Below are positions 1 through 6,862 of a DNA stretch of 14,360 nucleotides, piece after piece. Source of the DNA: JAGOPO01 sp038065515 (GTDB lineage Bacteria > Patescibacteriota > Minisyncoccia > 2-02-FULL-40-12 > GWA2-44-9). The stretch covers positions 1 through 14,360 of the forward strand of contig JBBTQV010000019.1 of assembly GCA_038065515.1 (NCBI GenBank), written 5' to 3'. Both the position numbers and the translations under genes were made by a program. The notes under the pieces are model-generated. The model searched no databases. It saw nothing but the letters and a program-made list of their open reading frames with translations, and was not told the DNA's origin. Every line of letters starts with the position of its first letter. The first letter of the stretch is position 1.

Positions 1-2283
1 TTCCCGAAGGTCGTCATCCCGCTCATCGTCCAGCGGGCAAAATCCATCGCCGCGATGGAGGCCGCGCTTTCGGCCGATCGCCTGGTGCTGTTTGTGACCC
101 AGAAGAATGTCGAGGACGAAACCGGCGAAGACGATCTGTTTTCGGTCGGCACCATCGGCCGCATCATCTCGGTGTTCCGGCTTCCCGACGGAAGCGCGAA
201 AGTCGATGTCGAAGGTGTGGGCAGGGCGCGCATTGTGCAGTACCTGGGCTTTGCGCCGTTTCTGCGTGTCCGCGTGGAACCTATCGCATCGACCGATTCG
301 ATGGAGAGTCCGGAAAATTCGGCACTCCTGCGGCGCGTGCTGGAGCAGTTCAAGCATGTCGCCGAAGTCCGTTCGTTTCCGGCAATTCTGCCGGAGGTGG
401 TATACCTGATGACGCAACTGCGCGATGCGGAACAAATCATCGGACTTGTTGCAGCGAATCTGAACCTGGATATGCGCCAACAGCAGGACATTCTGGAAAT
501 GCGCCAGCACGGCGATGCCATGCGTCAGTTGAATATCTACCTTTCCCGCGAGATGGAAGTACTCGAAGCGGAAAAGGATCTTGCCCGCGAGACGAAGCGG
601 AAAATTGGCCGTATGCAGAAAGAATTCTTTTTGCGCGAACAGCTCAAGAACATCGAAAAAGAGCTTGGTGTTGACGAAGACGGTGATGAACTCAATGTCA
701 TCAAACAGAAAATCGACAGCGCAAAAATGCCGCAGACAGTACATGAGAAGGCGATAAAGGAATTCAACCGCCTCTCGAAGATGCCCCCGATGAGCCCCGA
801 AGTTTCCTATATCCGCACCTACCTCGATTGGCTTGTTGAGTTGCCCTGGACCGAGACCACAAAGGATAAAATCGACCTGAAGCAGGCGAAAAAGATTCTC
901 GATGAAGATCACGCAGGCCTGGAGAAAGTAAAAGACCGCATTCTGGAATACCTGGCGGTGCAAAAACAGGTCGGAAAACTCAAAGGCCCGATTCTGTGCT
1001 TCTATGGTCCGCCGGGTACCGGAAAAACCAGCATCGGCCAGAGCATCGCTCGTGCGGTTGGCCGCAAGTTTGTACGCGTATCGCTGGGTGGCATGCGCGA
1101 TGAGGCTGAAATTCGCGGACACCGCCGCACCTATGTCGGCGCTATGCCTGGCCGCATTGTGCAGGGGCTTCATAGTGCAAAGGTACGCAACCCGGTGTTC
1201 CTGCTCGACGAAATCGATAAGCTCGGTATGGATTTCCGCGGCGACCCAAGTTCGGCGCTGTTGGAGGCGCTCGATCCCCAGCAGAACCACGCATTCTCCG
1301 ATCACTACCTCGAGATGCCGCTTGATCTGTCCGATGTGCTGTTCATCGCAACGGCGAACTCGCTTGAAACAGTGCCGCCTGCGCTGCGCGACCGCCTGGA
1401 GATTATCGATTTTCCGGGCTACACCGAAACGGAAAAACTCAAAATCGCAAAAGGATTTTTGGTCCCGCGCGCGTTGTCCGACCACGGCTTCAAGAAGGGA
1501 CAGGTGAAGGTGCCGGATGCGGTGCTGTTGAACATCATCCGCGAATACACCCGCGAGGCGGGTGTGCGTGAACTGTCGCGTCTCATCGGTGCGGTCACTC
1601 GTAAAGTTACCCGTCGCCTCATCGAGTCCAACAAATCTGATGCGAAGGTTGTTGTGACCGTGCGAGATGTTGCCACGATGTTGGGTCCCGAGAAAGTCGT
1701 CCATGACGCCGCAGAGTTAAAGGACCAGGTCGGTATGGCGATGGGTCTTGCGTGGACTCCCGTTGGCGGAGAACTGCTTCCCATCGAGGTCGCGCGTATG
1801 CCGGGCAAGGGCAAGCTTATTCTTACGGGTCAGTTGGGCGATGTGATGCGCGAGTCGGCGCAGGCTGCGCTTTCGTATGCACGGGCGTATGTGGCGCGTC
1901 AGGGTATCGATATTGACATGGGCAAAGAAGATTTGCACATCCACCTTCCGTCCGGTGCCATCAAAAAAGACGGCCCTTCGGCCGGTATCGCGCTCACGAC
2001 CGCGCTTATTTCGCTGTTCACGAAAACGCCTGTTCGCCACGAGGTGGCCATGACGGGTGAGGTTACGCTCCGCGGAAAAGTCACGGTCATTGGTGGACTG
2101 AAGGAAAAATCGCTTGCCGCGCTCCGTGCCGGTATCACCACTATCCTCATCCCCGAAGACAACAAACGCGATCTCGCCGATATGCCAAAAGAGGCGAAGG
2201 CGAAACTCACTTTCATCTCCGTGAAAACCATGGACGATGTGCTCAAGCACGCGCTGAAGGGGACGAAAGCGAAGAAGAAATAG
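1..2283 (+). CDS. lon: ATP-dependent Lon protease (5' end missing)
   Basis: Cytosolic AAA+ serine protease that unfolds and degrades damaged and regulatory proteins. The reading frame is open from base 1 and starts with FPKVVIPLIVQR, the typical Lon N-terminal motif, so the ATG at 55 is internal and perhaps 10-25 residues lie upstream. Domain order, numbered from base 1: substrate-binding LAN domain to about residue 185; a charged coiled-coil segment to about 280; the AAA+ module with Walker A GPPGTGKTS (1006-1032) and Walker B VFLLDEIDK; then the protease domain. The catalytic Ser is in KDGPSAG (codon 1978-1980) and the catalytic Lys is the second Lys of GLKEK (codon 2107-2109). Their 43-residue spacing matches E. 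coli Ser679/Lys722. The C-terminus ends in a Lys-rich tail. The gene appears intact and functional. No clear terminator follows. This is the most secure call in the window. Confidence 0.98.
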   Translation, partial: FPKVVIPLIVQRAKSIAAMEAALSADRLVLFVTQKNVEDETGEDDLFSVGTIGRIISVFRLPDGSAKVDVEGVGRARIVQYLGFAPFLRVRVEPIASTDSMESPENSALLRRVLEQFKHVAEVRSFPAILPEVVYLMTQLRDAEQIIGLVAANLNLDMRQQQDILEMRQHGDAMRQLNIYLSREMEVLEAEKDLARETKRKIGRMQKEFFLREQLKNIEKELGVDEDGDELNVIKQKIDSAKMPQTVHEKAIKEFNRLSKMPPMSPEVSYIRTYLDWLVELPWTETTKDKIDLKQAKKILDEDHAGLEKVKDRILEYLAVQKQVGKLKGPILCFYGPPGTGKTSIGQSIARAVGRKFVRVSLGGMRDEAEIRGHRRTYVGAMPGRIVQGLHSAKVRNPVFLLDEIDKLGMDFRGDPSSALLEALDPQQNHAFSDHYLEMPLDLSDVLFIATANSLETVPPALRDRLEIIDFPGYTETEKLKIAKGFLVPRALSDHGFKKGQVKVPDAVLLNIIREYTREAGVRELSRLIGAVTRKVTRRLIESNKSDAKVVVTVRDVATMLGPEKVVHDAAELKDQVGMAMGLAWTPVGGELLPIEVARMPGKGKLILTGQLGDVMRESAQAALSYARAYVARQGIDIDMGKEDLHIHLPSGAIKKDGPSAGIALTTALISLFTKTPVRHEVAMTGEVTLRGKVTVIGGLKEKSLAALRAGITTILIPEDNKRDLADMPKEAKAKLTFISVKTMDDVLKHALKGTKAKKK

Positions 2284-2516
2284 CCTGCCGCCCCCGCCAC
2301 CATGCTCCGATTCGGCAGCTCGCATTGGAGCGGCTCTCTGTCCGCACTGCCAGCCATCCGAATCTCCGCAGTCGCCTTCGGCTTTGTGCTCCGGTCATGC
2401 GGATAGCTTTGGTGCGGACGACATTCGCCATCTGTTCTGTGCTCGCCGAAGTTTCTTGCCTCTCTGGAGTATAGTGGCGGGAGCGGCGGGGAGCTGAATT
2501 ACTTATGCGCACAATA

Positions 2517-2708
2517 CGCCGTCCGTCAGCGTAGCCGACCGATGCCGTCGACGGCAGGTGAGGTATCCGGAAAAGCCGGAGGACTCTGCATCATGAATGC
2601 CACCTGTATGAGCGAGTCCGGGATGATACCTAGGACATCCTCGCGAGATTGGAAATCGTGATGCTGCAGAGGACGACGGATTCGGATACCGAATCCTGCA
2701 AGACGGCG
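2517..2708 (+). ncRNA. Candidate structured RNA, unknown class
   Basis: Pairings read by eye are as follows. A closing helix joins CGCCGTC 2517-2523 and GACGGCG 2702-2708. A hairpin TGCCG/CGGCA lies at 2543-2556. AGGTATC 2561-2567 pairs with GATACCT 2625-2631 and encloses GGACTC 2581-2586 paired with GAGTCC 2614-2619, which in turn encloses GCAT/ATGC (2588-2591/2597-2600). CAGGTG 2555-2560 matches CACCTG 2601-2606 and would form a pseudoknot. A perfect 8-bp hairpin with a 3-nt loop, GGATTCGG/CCGAATCC, spans 2678-2696. A TATAGT at 2470-2475 could be a -10 box. The sequence does not match the RNase P, tmRNA, SRP, M-box or cobalamin motifs that I know. Strand is assumed from the neighbours. Chance pairing in GC-rich DNA is the main alternative. 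Confidence 0.3.
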
Positions 2709-2747
2709 CGGTGGCGGAGCGGTAACGATTGATTCCAAATCATGCTG

Positions 2748-2775
2748 TTGCTATTTTGTACGGACGGAGTATACC
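2748..2775 (+). promoter_or_regulatory. Promoter of the MgtC-like gene
   Basis: TTGCTA (2748-2753), a 16-nt spacer and TATACC (2770-2775). Only 6 nt separate the -10 box from the ATG at 2782 and there is no Shine-Dalgarno site, so the transcript is probably leaderless. Confidence 0.6.
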
Positions 2776-2781
2776 GCGCAT

Positions 2782-3303
2782 ATGTTGAATTTGATTTCCT
2801 CCGGCATCTCCTCGTTTGACCTGACCATTCTCATCCGGCTTCTGGTCTCCGTCGGTCTTGGCGCGGCCATCGGTTACGAGCGCGAACGCTCCGGCAAAAT
2901 TGCCGGTCTGCGTACCCACACGCTGGTCGCGTTAGGTTCCTGTTTGTTTACGGCAATTTCGATCCTGCTGTATGCGGGCTTCCCTTCGATAAACGGAGTC
3001 ACCGGTTATGATTACCACATCGTCGCAAACATTATCGTCGGTATTGGCTTCATCGGTGCCGGCGCAATCATGCGCAAGGAGAATCATGTATCGGGAACCA
3101 CAACCGCCGCATCTCTCTGGGTGGTAGCGGCCATCGGGATGGCGAGCGGGTTCGGATTCTACAAAGAAGCGGTTGCTACCACAGTGCTTGCGTATGCGGT
3201 GCTCACCGGTCTCTGGTTGTTGGAAAAACGCATGCGGACAAGTCGGGCCTACCGCAGGGAACACCCCGAAAACATCGGAACGGAACATAATGGGGGATCG
3301 TAG
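2782..3303 (+). CDS. MgtC/SapB-family membrane protein
   Basis: Small polytopic inner-membrane protein of 173 residues. Family hallmarks are present in order: LIRLLVSVGLGAAIGYERE in the first helix, then GLRTHTLVALGSCLF, VGIGFIGAGAIM and GTTTAASLWVVAAIGMASG, with about five hydrophobic helices over residues 10-155. A basic, hydrophilic tail of about 20 residues follows the last helix. MgtC-type proteins are linked to growth at low magnesium and to control of the F-type ATPase in some pathogens, but the molecular activity of most environmental members is unknown, so no transported substrate is claimed. The longer C-terminal ACT-like domain of Salmonella MgtC is absent, as in the short SapB-type members. 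It has its own promoter with a leaderless start. The next gene has a separate promoter 46 nt downstream. Confidence 0.9.
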   Translation: MLNLISSGISSFDLTILIRLLVSVGLGAAIGYERERSGKIAGLRTHTLVALGSCLFTAISILLYAGFPSINGVTGYDYHIVANIIVGIGFIGAGAIMRKENHVSGTTTAASLWVVAAIGMASGFGFYKEAVATTVLAYAVLTGLWLLEKRMRTSRAYRREHPENIGTEHNGGS

Positions 3304-3337
3304 TTCCGCTCTACTCGCGAGGCCTCTTCAGATGTTG

Positions 3338-3343
3338 TAGAAT
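3338..3343 (+). promoter_or_regulatory. -10 box of the permease gene
   Basis: TAGAAT ends 6 nt before the ATG at 3350. No -35 hexamer and no Shine-Dalgarno site are visible. Same leaderless geometry as the neighbouring genes. Confidence 0.45.
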
Positions 3344-3349
3344 GGCCTC

Positions 3350-4495
3350 ATGTTTGCATATCTGAAAGACCGCAAGTTTCTTCACGCTGCTGCGGTGCTG
3401 ATTGGCACGATGGTTGGTGTCGGCATCTTTGGCATTCCCTTTGCGTTCGCGAAGGCCGGATTCTTGGTCGGCATGGCGTGGCTTGTTGGTCTGGCCGGCA
3501 TTGTCTGTCTGTTTAATCTCATGTTCGCCGAGATGACGCTGTCGACGCAGGGCACGCACCAAATAACCGGTTACGCTAACATCTGGCTTGGTTCATGGGG
3601 GCGTCGCCTGATGATGGTGGTGAACATGATTGGTCTGTACGGCGCACTGCTCGCTTTCATGATTGTTGCGGGCGAGTTTCTTCATAATGTATTATCACAG
3701 TTTTTGACCGTTGATCCGCAATTATACAGCCTCCTGTTTGCACTGACGGGGTCGCTGTTGTGGGTGATGCGTCCGCGCACGATTGCCTCAATTGAACTTG
3801 CGCTCATCGGTTTCTACGCTTCAATTATTGTGATTGTTACGGCGGTCGGCGTGCCGCATATCCAGCCGACGAATCTGACCGGATGGACTCCGGAATTCTG
3901 GTATCTTCCCTACGGCATCGTGTTCTTTGCGCTGGCGGGTCTTTCGGCGATTCCGATACAGCGGACACTGCTGGCGGGCCGTGAACGGCTGATGCGCCCC
4001 GCCATTATCGCCGCGATGATATTTGTCGTAGTGTTGTATGCGCTTTTTGCGGTTACCATTGTCGGTATCAGCGGGGAAGTGACATCACCTGAAGCGCTTG
4101 CGGGATTATACGGAATAGTGGGAACACCGGTCATTCTGCTCGCGTCTCTGTTGGGAATCCTGACGGTCTCTTCATCGTATGTAATGCTCGGTACCGCACT
4201 GTACGAGAGTTTTCACATTGATTACAAGCTTAGACCATCTGTCTCGTGGTTGTTCACATTATTGCCGCCCATTTTGTTTTTCATGAGCGGCCTCCGGAAT
4301 TTCATCGATGTCATCGGGCTCGTCGGTGCCGTTGCAGTCGGCACACAAGCAGTGTTACTGCTTGTGGCATATCTGCGCGCACGGCGCATGCGGTTGCGGG
4401 CCGCTGAATTTCGATTGCGCATTCCCGCCATTCTTGTCTGGGTGCTCATAGTATTTTTTGCCGCCGGCGTAGTCCACGAGCTTATCGTACGATGA
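3350..4495 (+). CDS. Amino acid permease, APC superfamily
   Basis: Integral membrane protein of 381 residues with about eleven hydrophobic helices. The first helix carries GTMVGVGIFGIPFA, the glycine-rich unwound segment typical of APC transporters and closest in style to the aromatic amino acid (HAAAP, Trp/Tyr permease) branch. In that superfamily this helix binds substrate and the cotransported ion. It probably imports one or more amino acids by proton or sodium symport; the substrate cannot be read from sequence. A Patescibacterium with reduced biosynthesis would be expected to depend on such uptake (inference). The ATG at 3350 follows a -10 box by 6 nt. The stop codon overlaps the start of the next gene as ATGA (4492-4495), so the two are very likely co-transcribed and translationally coupled. 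Confidence 0.85.
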   Translation: MFAYLKDRKFLHAAAVLIGTMVGVGIFGIPFAFAKAGFLVGMAWLVGLAGIVCLFNLMFAEMTLSTQGTHQITGYANIWLGSWGRRLMMVVNMIGLYGALLAFMIVAGEFLHNVLSQFLTVDPQLYSLLFALTGSLLWVMRPRTIASIELALIGFYASIIVIVTAVGVPHIQPTNLTGWTPEFWYLPYGIVFFALAGLSAIPIQRTLLAGRERLMRPAIIAAMIFVVVLYALFAVTIVGISGEVTSPEALAGLYGIVGTPVILLASLLGILTVSSSYVMLGTALYESFHIDYKLRPSVSWLFTLLPPILFFMSGLRNFIDVIGLVGAVAVGTQAVLLLVAYLRARRMRLRAAEFRLRIPAILVWVLIVFFAAGVVHELIVR

Positions 4496-5841
4496 TTCGT
4501 TTTGATGTACCGCGGCTGGAGCATTGGATATGGTATCTGTTTGTGGCAACCGTTGCGTGGCAGACACGATTGATTTTGTGGCAGGCAGATATGCAGTTCA
4601 TCGAGTGGCGTTCTGCATCGCTTTACGCAAGTGATGTGCTCATAGCGGCGCTGTTCATTCTGGCTATTACGCGTGCCAAAGGATGGTTCGTGCGGCGTAT
4701 GGATCGGATTGACTGGTTGTTGGGGCTGATCGTCGCAGCTTCGGTACTTTCATTGGTGCATGCAGGGCAGCTGACAGTCGGAATATATCAACTACTCCGT
4801 CTTATGCAGGGCATGCTGTTCTATTTGTATGTGCGCCACTGGGCGTGGAAGCATTTTGATGCGGACCATACCGCCGTGGCGTTCGTTGCGGGCGCATTAC
4901 TGCAAGCCACACTGGGTATCACGCAATATGTTCTTCAGCATGATGTGGGACTGCGTTGGCTTGGTGAATCGCTCTTACAGACAGACATGCGTGGCGTTGC
5001 GGTGTTCTATGACACGCACTATGTCAAAGTATTGCGTGCATACGGAACATTCCCGCATCCCAATGTGCTGGCGGCGTTTCTGATGATGGCGCTCTGGGTA
5101 GTCGGATGGCTGTGGATGCGCCACGGGGGGAACATAATAAATCAAAAATCAAATATTAAAAATCTCGAATTGGTGTGGCCCGCAACGACCGCACTTCTGT
5201 TGTGGGGATTGTATCTCACATTCTCGCGCACCGTGATTGCGGTATGGCTTGCGGCATCAATTGCAATTGCTCTGGTACTCGTCATACGGCGCATCAGCGG
5301 ACGGTGGCCCAATATCAAAACAATACGGCGTCGTGCGCTGCCAATGGCAATTACCGTATTCGCAGTATCCGCGTGTTTTGCAGTGTTCATGTGGCCCACC
5401 GTTGTTGCGCGCATGACCATTTCGTCTTCCGATGAGGCGGTCACGCTACGCATCAAATACAACGATGATGCGGTTGCATCCGGCGTGGGCCAGTTGTGGC
5501 GCATTAACTGGACCGGCGTTGGTATCGGCAATTTCACAACATGGCTGGCGCGGTACGATACTTCGATGCCGTCATTCATGTATCAGCCGGCGCACAATAT
5601 CTATCTGATGATTTATTCGGAGACGGGATTCATCAGTCTGCTTCTCTGGTTCGCATGGCTGGCGTTGATAATTCGAACGGCCTTGCTGGCGCACTCTTCA
5701 CAACCGGTTGTCCGCGTTGGTGTTTTGGTGCTCTTGAGTGCGGTGTTGATGATAGGTCTTCTCGATCATTTCTATTGGACACTGCAACAAGGCCGCATCC
5801 TCTGGTGGTCAGCTTTGGCGCTTGCGGCGGGCCGCGTTTAA
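4492..5841 (+). CDS. O-antigen ligase-like (WaaL/Wzy/PglL type) membrane protein
   Basis: Polytopic membrane protein of 449 residues with roughly ten to twelve hydrophobic helices. Near the C-terminus, GVGIGNF is followed by QPAHNIYLMIYSETG, the large periplasmic-loop motif of the O-antigen ligase/polymerase family. Its His (codon 5593-5595, residue 368) matches the conserved catalytic His position of WaaL-type enzymes. Members transfer or polymerise undecaprenyl-linked glycans onto lipid, protein or surface polymers. In an organism without lipopolysaccharide the acceptor would more likely be a surface glycopolymer or glycoprotein (inference). It overlaps the permease by ATGA and needs no separate promoter. 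No glycosyltransferase cluster adjoins it in this window, which is unusual for the family. A heptameric AT-rich patch (5140-5166) lies in a hydrophilic loop around residues 213-226. Confidence 0.85.
   Translation: MIRFDVPRLEHWIWYLFVATVAWQTRLILWQADMQFIEWRSASLYASDVLIAALFILAITRAKGWFVRRMDRIDWLLGLIVAASVLSLVHAGQLTVGIYQLLRLMQGMLFYLYVRHWAWKHFDADHTAVAFVAGALLQATLGITQYVLQHDVGLRWLGESLLQTDMRGVAVFYDTHYVKVLRAYGTFPHPNVLAAFLMMALWVVGWLWMRHGGNIINQKSNIKNLELVWPATTALLLWGLYLTFSRTVIAVWLAASIAIALVLVIRRISGRWPNIKTIRRRALPMAITVFAVSACFAVFMWPTVVARMTISSSDEAVTLRIKYNDDAVASGVGQLWRINWTGVGIGNFTTWLARYDTSMPSFMYQPAHNIYLMIYSETGFISLLLWFAWLALIIRTALLAHSSQPVVRVGVLVLLSAVLMIGLLDHFYWTLQQGRILWWSALALAAGRV
5140..5166 (+). repeat. AT-rich heptamer array inside a coding loop
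   Basis: Successive heptamers read AATCAAA (5140-5146), AATCAAA (5147-5153), TATTAAA (5154-5160) and AATCTCG (5161-5167, degenerate). The patch is strikingly AT-rich against the gene around it and encodes part of a hydrophilic linker (INQKSNIKN) between membrane segments without breaking the frame. Confidence 0.6.
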
Positions 5842-5843
5842 TG

Positions 5844-5849
5844 TAGTAT
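5844..5849 (+). promoter_or_regulatory. -10 box and Shine-Dalgarno site of the small gene
   Basis: TAGTAT starts 2 nt after the preceding stop codon. A GGAGG Shine-Dalgarno site follows at 5863-5867, 4 nt before the ATG at 5872. The expected transcript start near 5856 would give a leader of about 15 nt, unlike the leaderless neighbours. Confidence 0.45.
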
Positions 5850-5871
5850 TGTGTCGTTGAGTGGAGGTATC

Positions 5872-6117
5872 ATGACGACAGGAGAGTTGCTAAATCTCGT
5901 TGAAGCGTCCGCTCGGGCATACCGTGCTGGCGCTCTGTCCAGTATGATACGCAACGCCGGCCTGTATGAGCTGACGCCGGATGATGTGCGTCGCATCACC
6001 GGACATCATCGGAGGCACCAACGGTTGGTGGATGCAGTACTTGCCGACTTTATCAATCGTCTTGCGGCCGAACGCGGCGGCAATCGGGGGGAATCGGTAA
6101 ATCATTTGAAGCCGTAG
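5872..6117 (+). CDS. Small hypothetical protein, 81 aa
   Basis: Not recognised. The ATG at 5872 is chosen because GGAGG lies 4 nt upstream; an in-frame GTG at 5851 would place the start before that ribosome site and is less likely. The product starts MTTGELLNLVEASARAYRAG and appears mainly helical, with a central basic stretch GHHRRHQR and a hydrophilic, Gly/Asn-rich tail. There is no signal peptide and no membrane segment. No cysteine or clear metal-binding motif is seen, although the His pair in GHHRRH could bind something. It has its own -10 box and is closed by a strong Rho-independent terminator, so it forms a monocistronic unit. The basic centre would allow nucleic-acid binding, but nothing here proves it. 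Confidence 0.65.
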   Translation: MTTGELLNLVEASARAYRAGALSSMIRNAGLYELTPDDVRRITGHHRRHQRLVDAVLADFINRLAAERGGNRGESVNHLKP

Positions 6118-6122
6118 GCAGT

Positions 6123-6155
6123 GAGGGGCATCATCGGATGTCCCTCCTTTTTTTT
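6123..6155 (+). terminator. Rho-independent terminator
   Basis: GAGGGGCATC (6123-6132), a 4-nt loop and GATGTCCCTC (6137-6146) form a 10-bp stem with one G-U pair, followed by eight T residues (6148-6155). It starts 6 nt after the stop codon of the small gene. Confidence 0.9.
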
Positions 6156-6167
6156 GCAGTTATTTTG

Positions 6168-6173
6168 TATACT
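6168..6173 (+). promoter_or_regulatory. -10 box of the uracil-DNA glycosylase gene
   Basis: TATACT lies directly after the terminator T-tract and ends 8 nt before the ATG at 6182. No -35 and no Shine-Dalgarno site are visible; probably leaderless. Confidence 0.6.
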
Positions 6174-6181
6174 GAATTCTT

Positions 6182-6811
6182 ATGAACCGGACCGAACAAT
6201 TGCGACAGATACGCGATGAAGTCGTTGCATTAGAAGCATCTCCGCTGTATGCGCAGCGTATCGAGAGTGGGACCCATCCGGTTATCGGTGAGGGGAGTCA
6301 CTATGCGCGTGTGATGCTCGTAGGAGAGGCGCCGGGCCGTAACGAGGCCGCCACGGGCCGCCCGTTTGTCGGTGCTGCGGGAAAAATTCTCGATGAGCTG
6401 TTGGCATCTGCTGATATTAATCGTGCGGATGTGTACATCACGAACATCGTCAAAGACCGCCCGCCGTTTAACCGCGATCCGACGCCCGAAGAGATTGCCG
6501 TATATGCTCCGTTTTTGGACCGGCAGATGGATATCATCCGTCCCGAAATTATTGTGCCCCTTGGTCGTTACGCGATGGGTTATATCATGGAGTGTTTTGG
6601 TTGTGGTTCCCAGCTGGCACCCATTAGTAAGATGCATGGGACGGTTATTGATGCGCAGGCGGCGTATGGGGCCGTCAAGATAATTCCGCTGTATCACCCG
6701 GCCGTTGCCGTCTATAATGCGTCCACCAAAGACACCCTGAAGGCGGATATTCAGGTGTTACGACAGTTTTCATGTACCCCCAAGGCATCCGATTCGACGG
6801 GAACCAAGTAA
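6182..6811 (+). CDS. Uracil-DNA glycosylase, family 4-like, lacking Fe-S ligands
   Basis: Base-excision repair enzyme of 209 residues that removes uracil from DNA. Motif A is VGEAPGRNEAATGRPFVG (about residues 47-64), followed by VYITNIVKDRPP and NRDPTPEEI. The C-terminal active-site loop carries the His of YHPAVAVYN (about residues 176-184). This order is that of family 4 glycosylases. The four Cys that hold the 4Fe-4S cluster in that family are not in place: the N-terminal CxxC region reads LEASPLYAQR, the usual Cys of VKCRPP is Asp92, and the one 16 residues later is Tyr108. The only Cys pair, ECFGCG, lies elsewhere. It may be a cluster-free lineage variant or a related family; uracil removal remains likely but untested. 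It has its own leaderless-type start and is followed by the protease gene's promoter. Confidence 0.85.
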   Translation: MNRTEQLRQIRDEVVALEASPLYAQRIESGTHPVIGEGSHYARVMLVGEAPGRNEAATGRPFVGAAGKILDELLASADINRADVYITNIVKDRPPFNRDPTPEEIAVYAPFLDRQMDIIRPEIIVPLGRYAMGYIMECFGCGSQLAPISKMHGTVIDAQAAYGAVKIIPLYHPAVAVYNASTKDTLKADIQVLRQFSCTPKASDSTGTK

Positions 6812-6822
6812 TGCACAGTTGG

Positions 6823-6851
6823 TTGTTTACGGCCTCAAGCCGTGCTATACT
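6823..6851 (+). promoter_or_regulatory. Promoter of the subtilase gene
   Basis: TTGTTT (6823-6828), a 17-nt spacer and TATACT (6846-6851) with an extended -10 TGC just upstream (6843-6845). The box lies between two candidate starts (GTG 6842, ATG 6863), which favours the ATG. Confidence 0.75.
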
Positions 6852-6862
6852 CGACCCAATAC

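Larger units (their letters stand above)
2284..2781. other. 0.5-kb spacer between lon and the MgtC-like gene
   Basis: This is the only stretch over 300 bases without a credible gene. Minus-strand ORFs entering it are Arg/Ser-rich shadows lacking a Shine-Dalgarno site or recognisable domain. The first part (2284-2470) shows only weak hairpins, such as GCC-TTC-GGC at 2374-2382, and no convincing lon terminator. A TATAGT hexamer sits at 2470-2475 without a good -35. From about 2517 to 2708 there are many complementary segments (see the ncRNA candidate). The right edge carries the promoter of the MgtC-like gene. Confidence 0.7.

Noticed and set aside
2374..2385. GCCTTCGGCTTT as a lon terminator
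   Set aside because: A stem of 3 bp and a run of three T are too weak.
1717..2512. Several minus-strand ORFs opposite the lon 3' end and spacer
   Set aside because: They are compositional shadows of lon or Arg/Ser-rich frames without a ribosome site, promoter or recognisable domain.
2553..2610. AGGTGAGG near the MgtC-like gene, recalling the M-box magnesium riboswitch
   Set aside because: The other conserved M-box blocks are missing, and the gene's promoter lies downstream of the element, so it would not be in the mRNA.
2705..2750. tRNA-like segment: GTGGCGGAGCGGTAACG followed by TTCCAAA resembling a D-arm and a CCA anticodon loop
   Set aside because: The anticodon stem pairs poorly, there is no T-arm or GGTTCRA motif downstream and no acceptor complement. 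At most it is a remnant or a chance match.
5851..5871. GTG at 5851 as start of the 81-aa gene
   Set aside because: The GGAGG ribosome site lies downstream of it and points to the ATG at 5872.
6842..6862. GTG at 6842 as start of the subtilase
   Set aside because: The extended -10 TATACT (6846-6851) lies within this extension; the ATG at 6863 gives a good signal peptide start.
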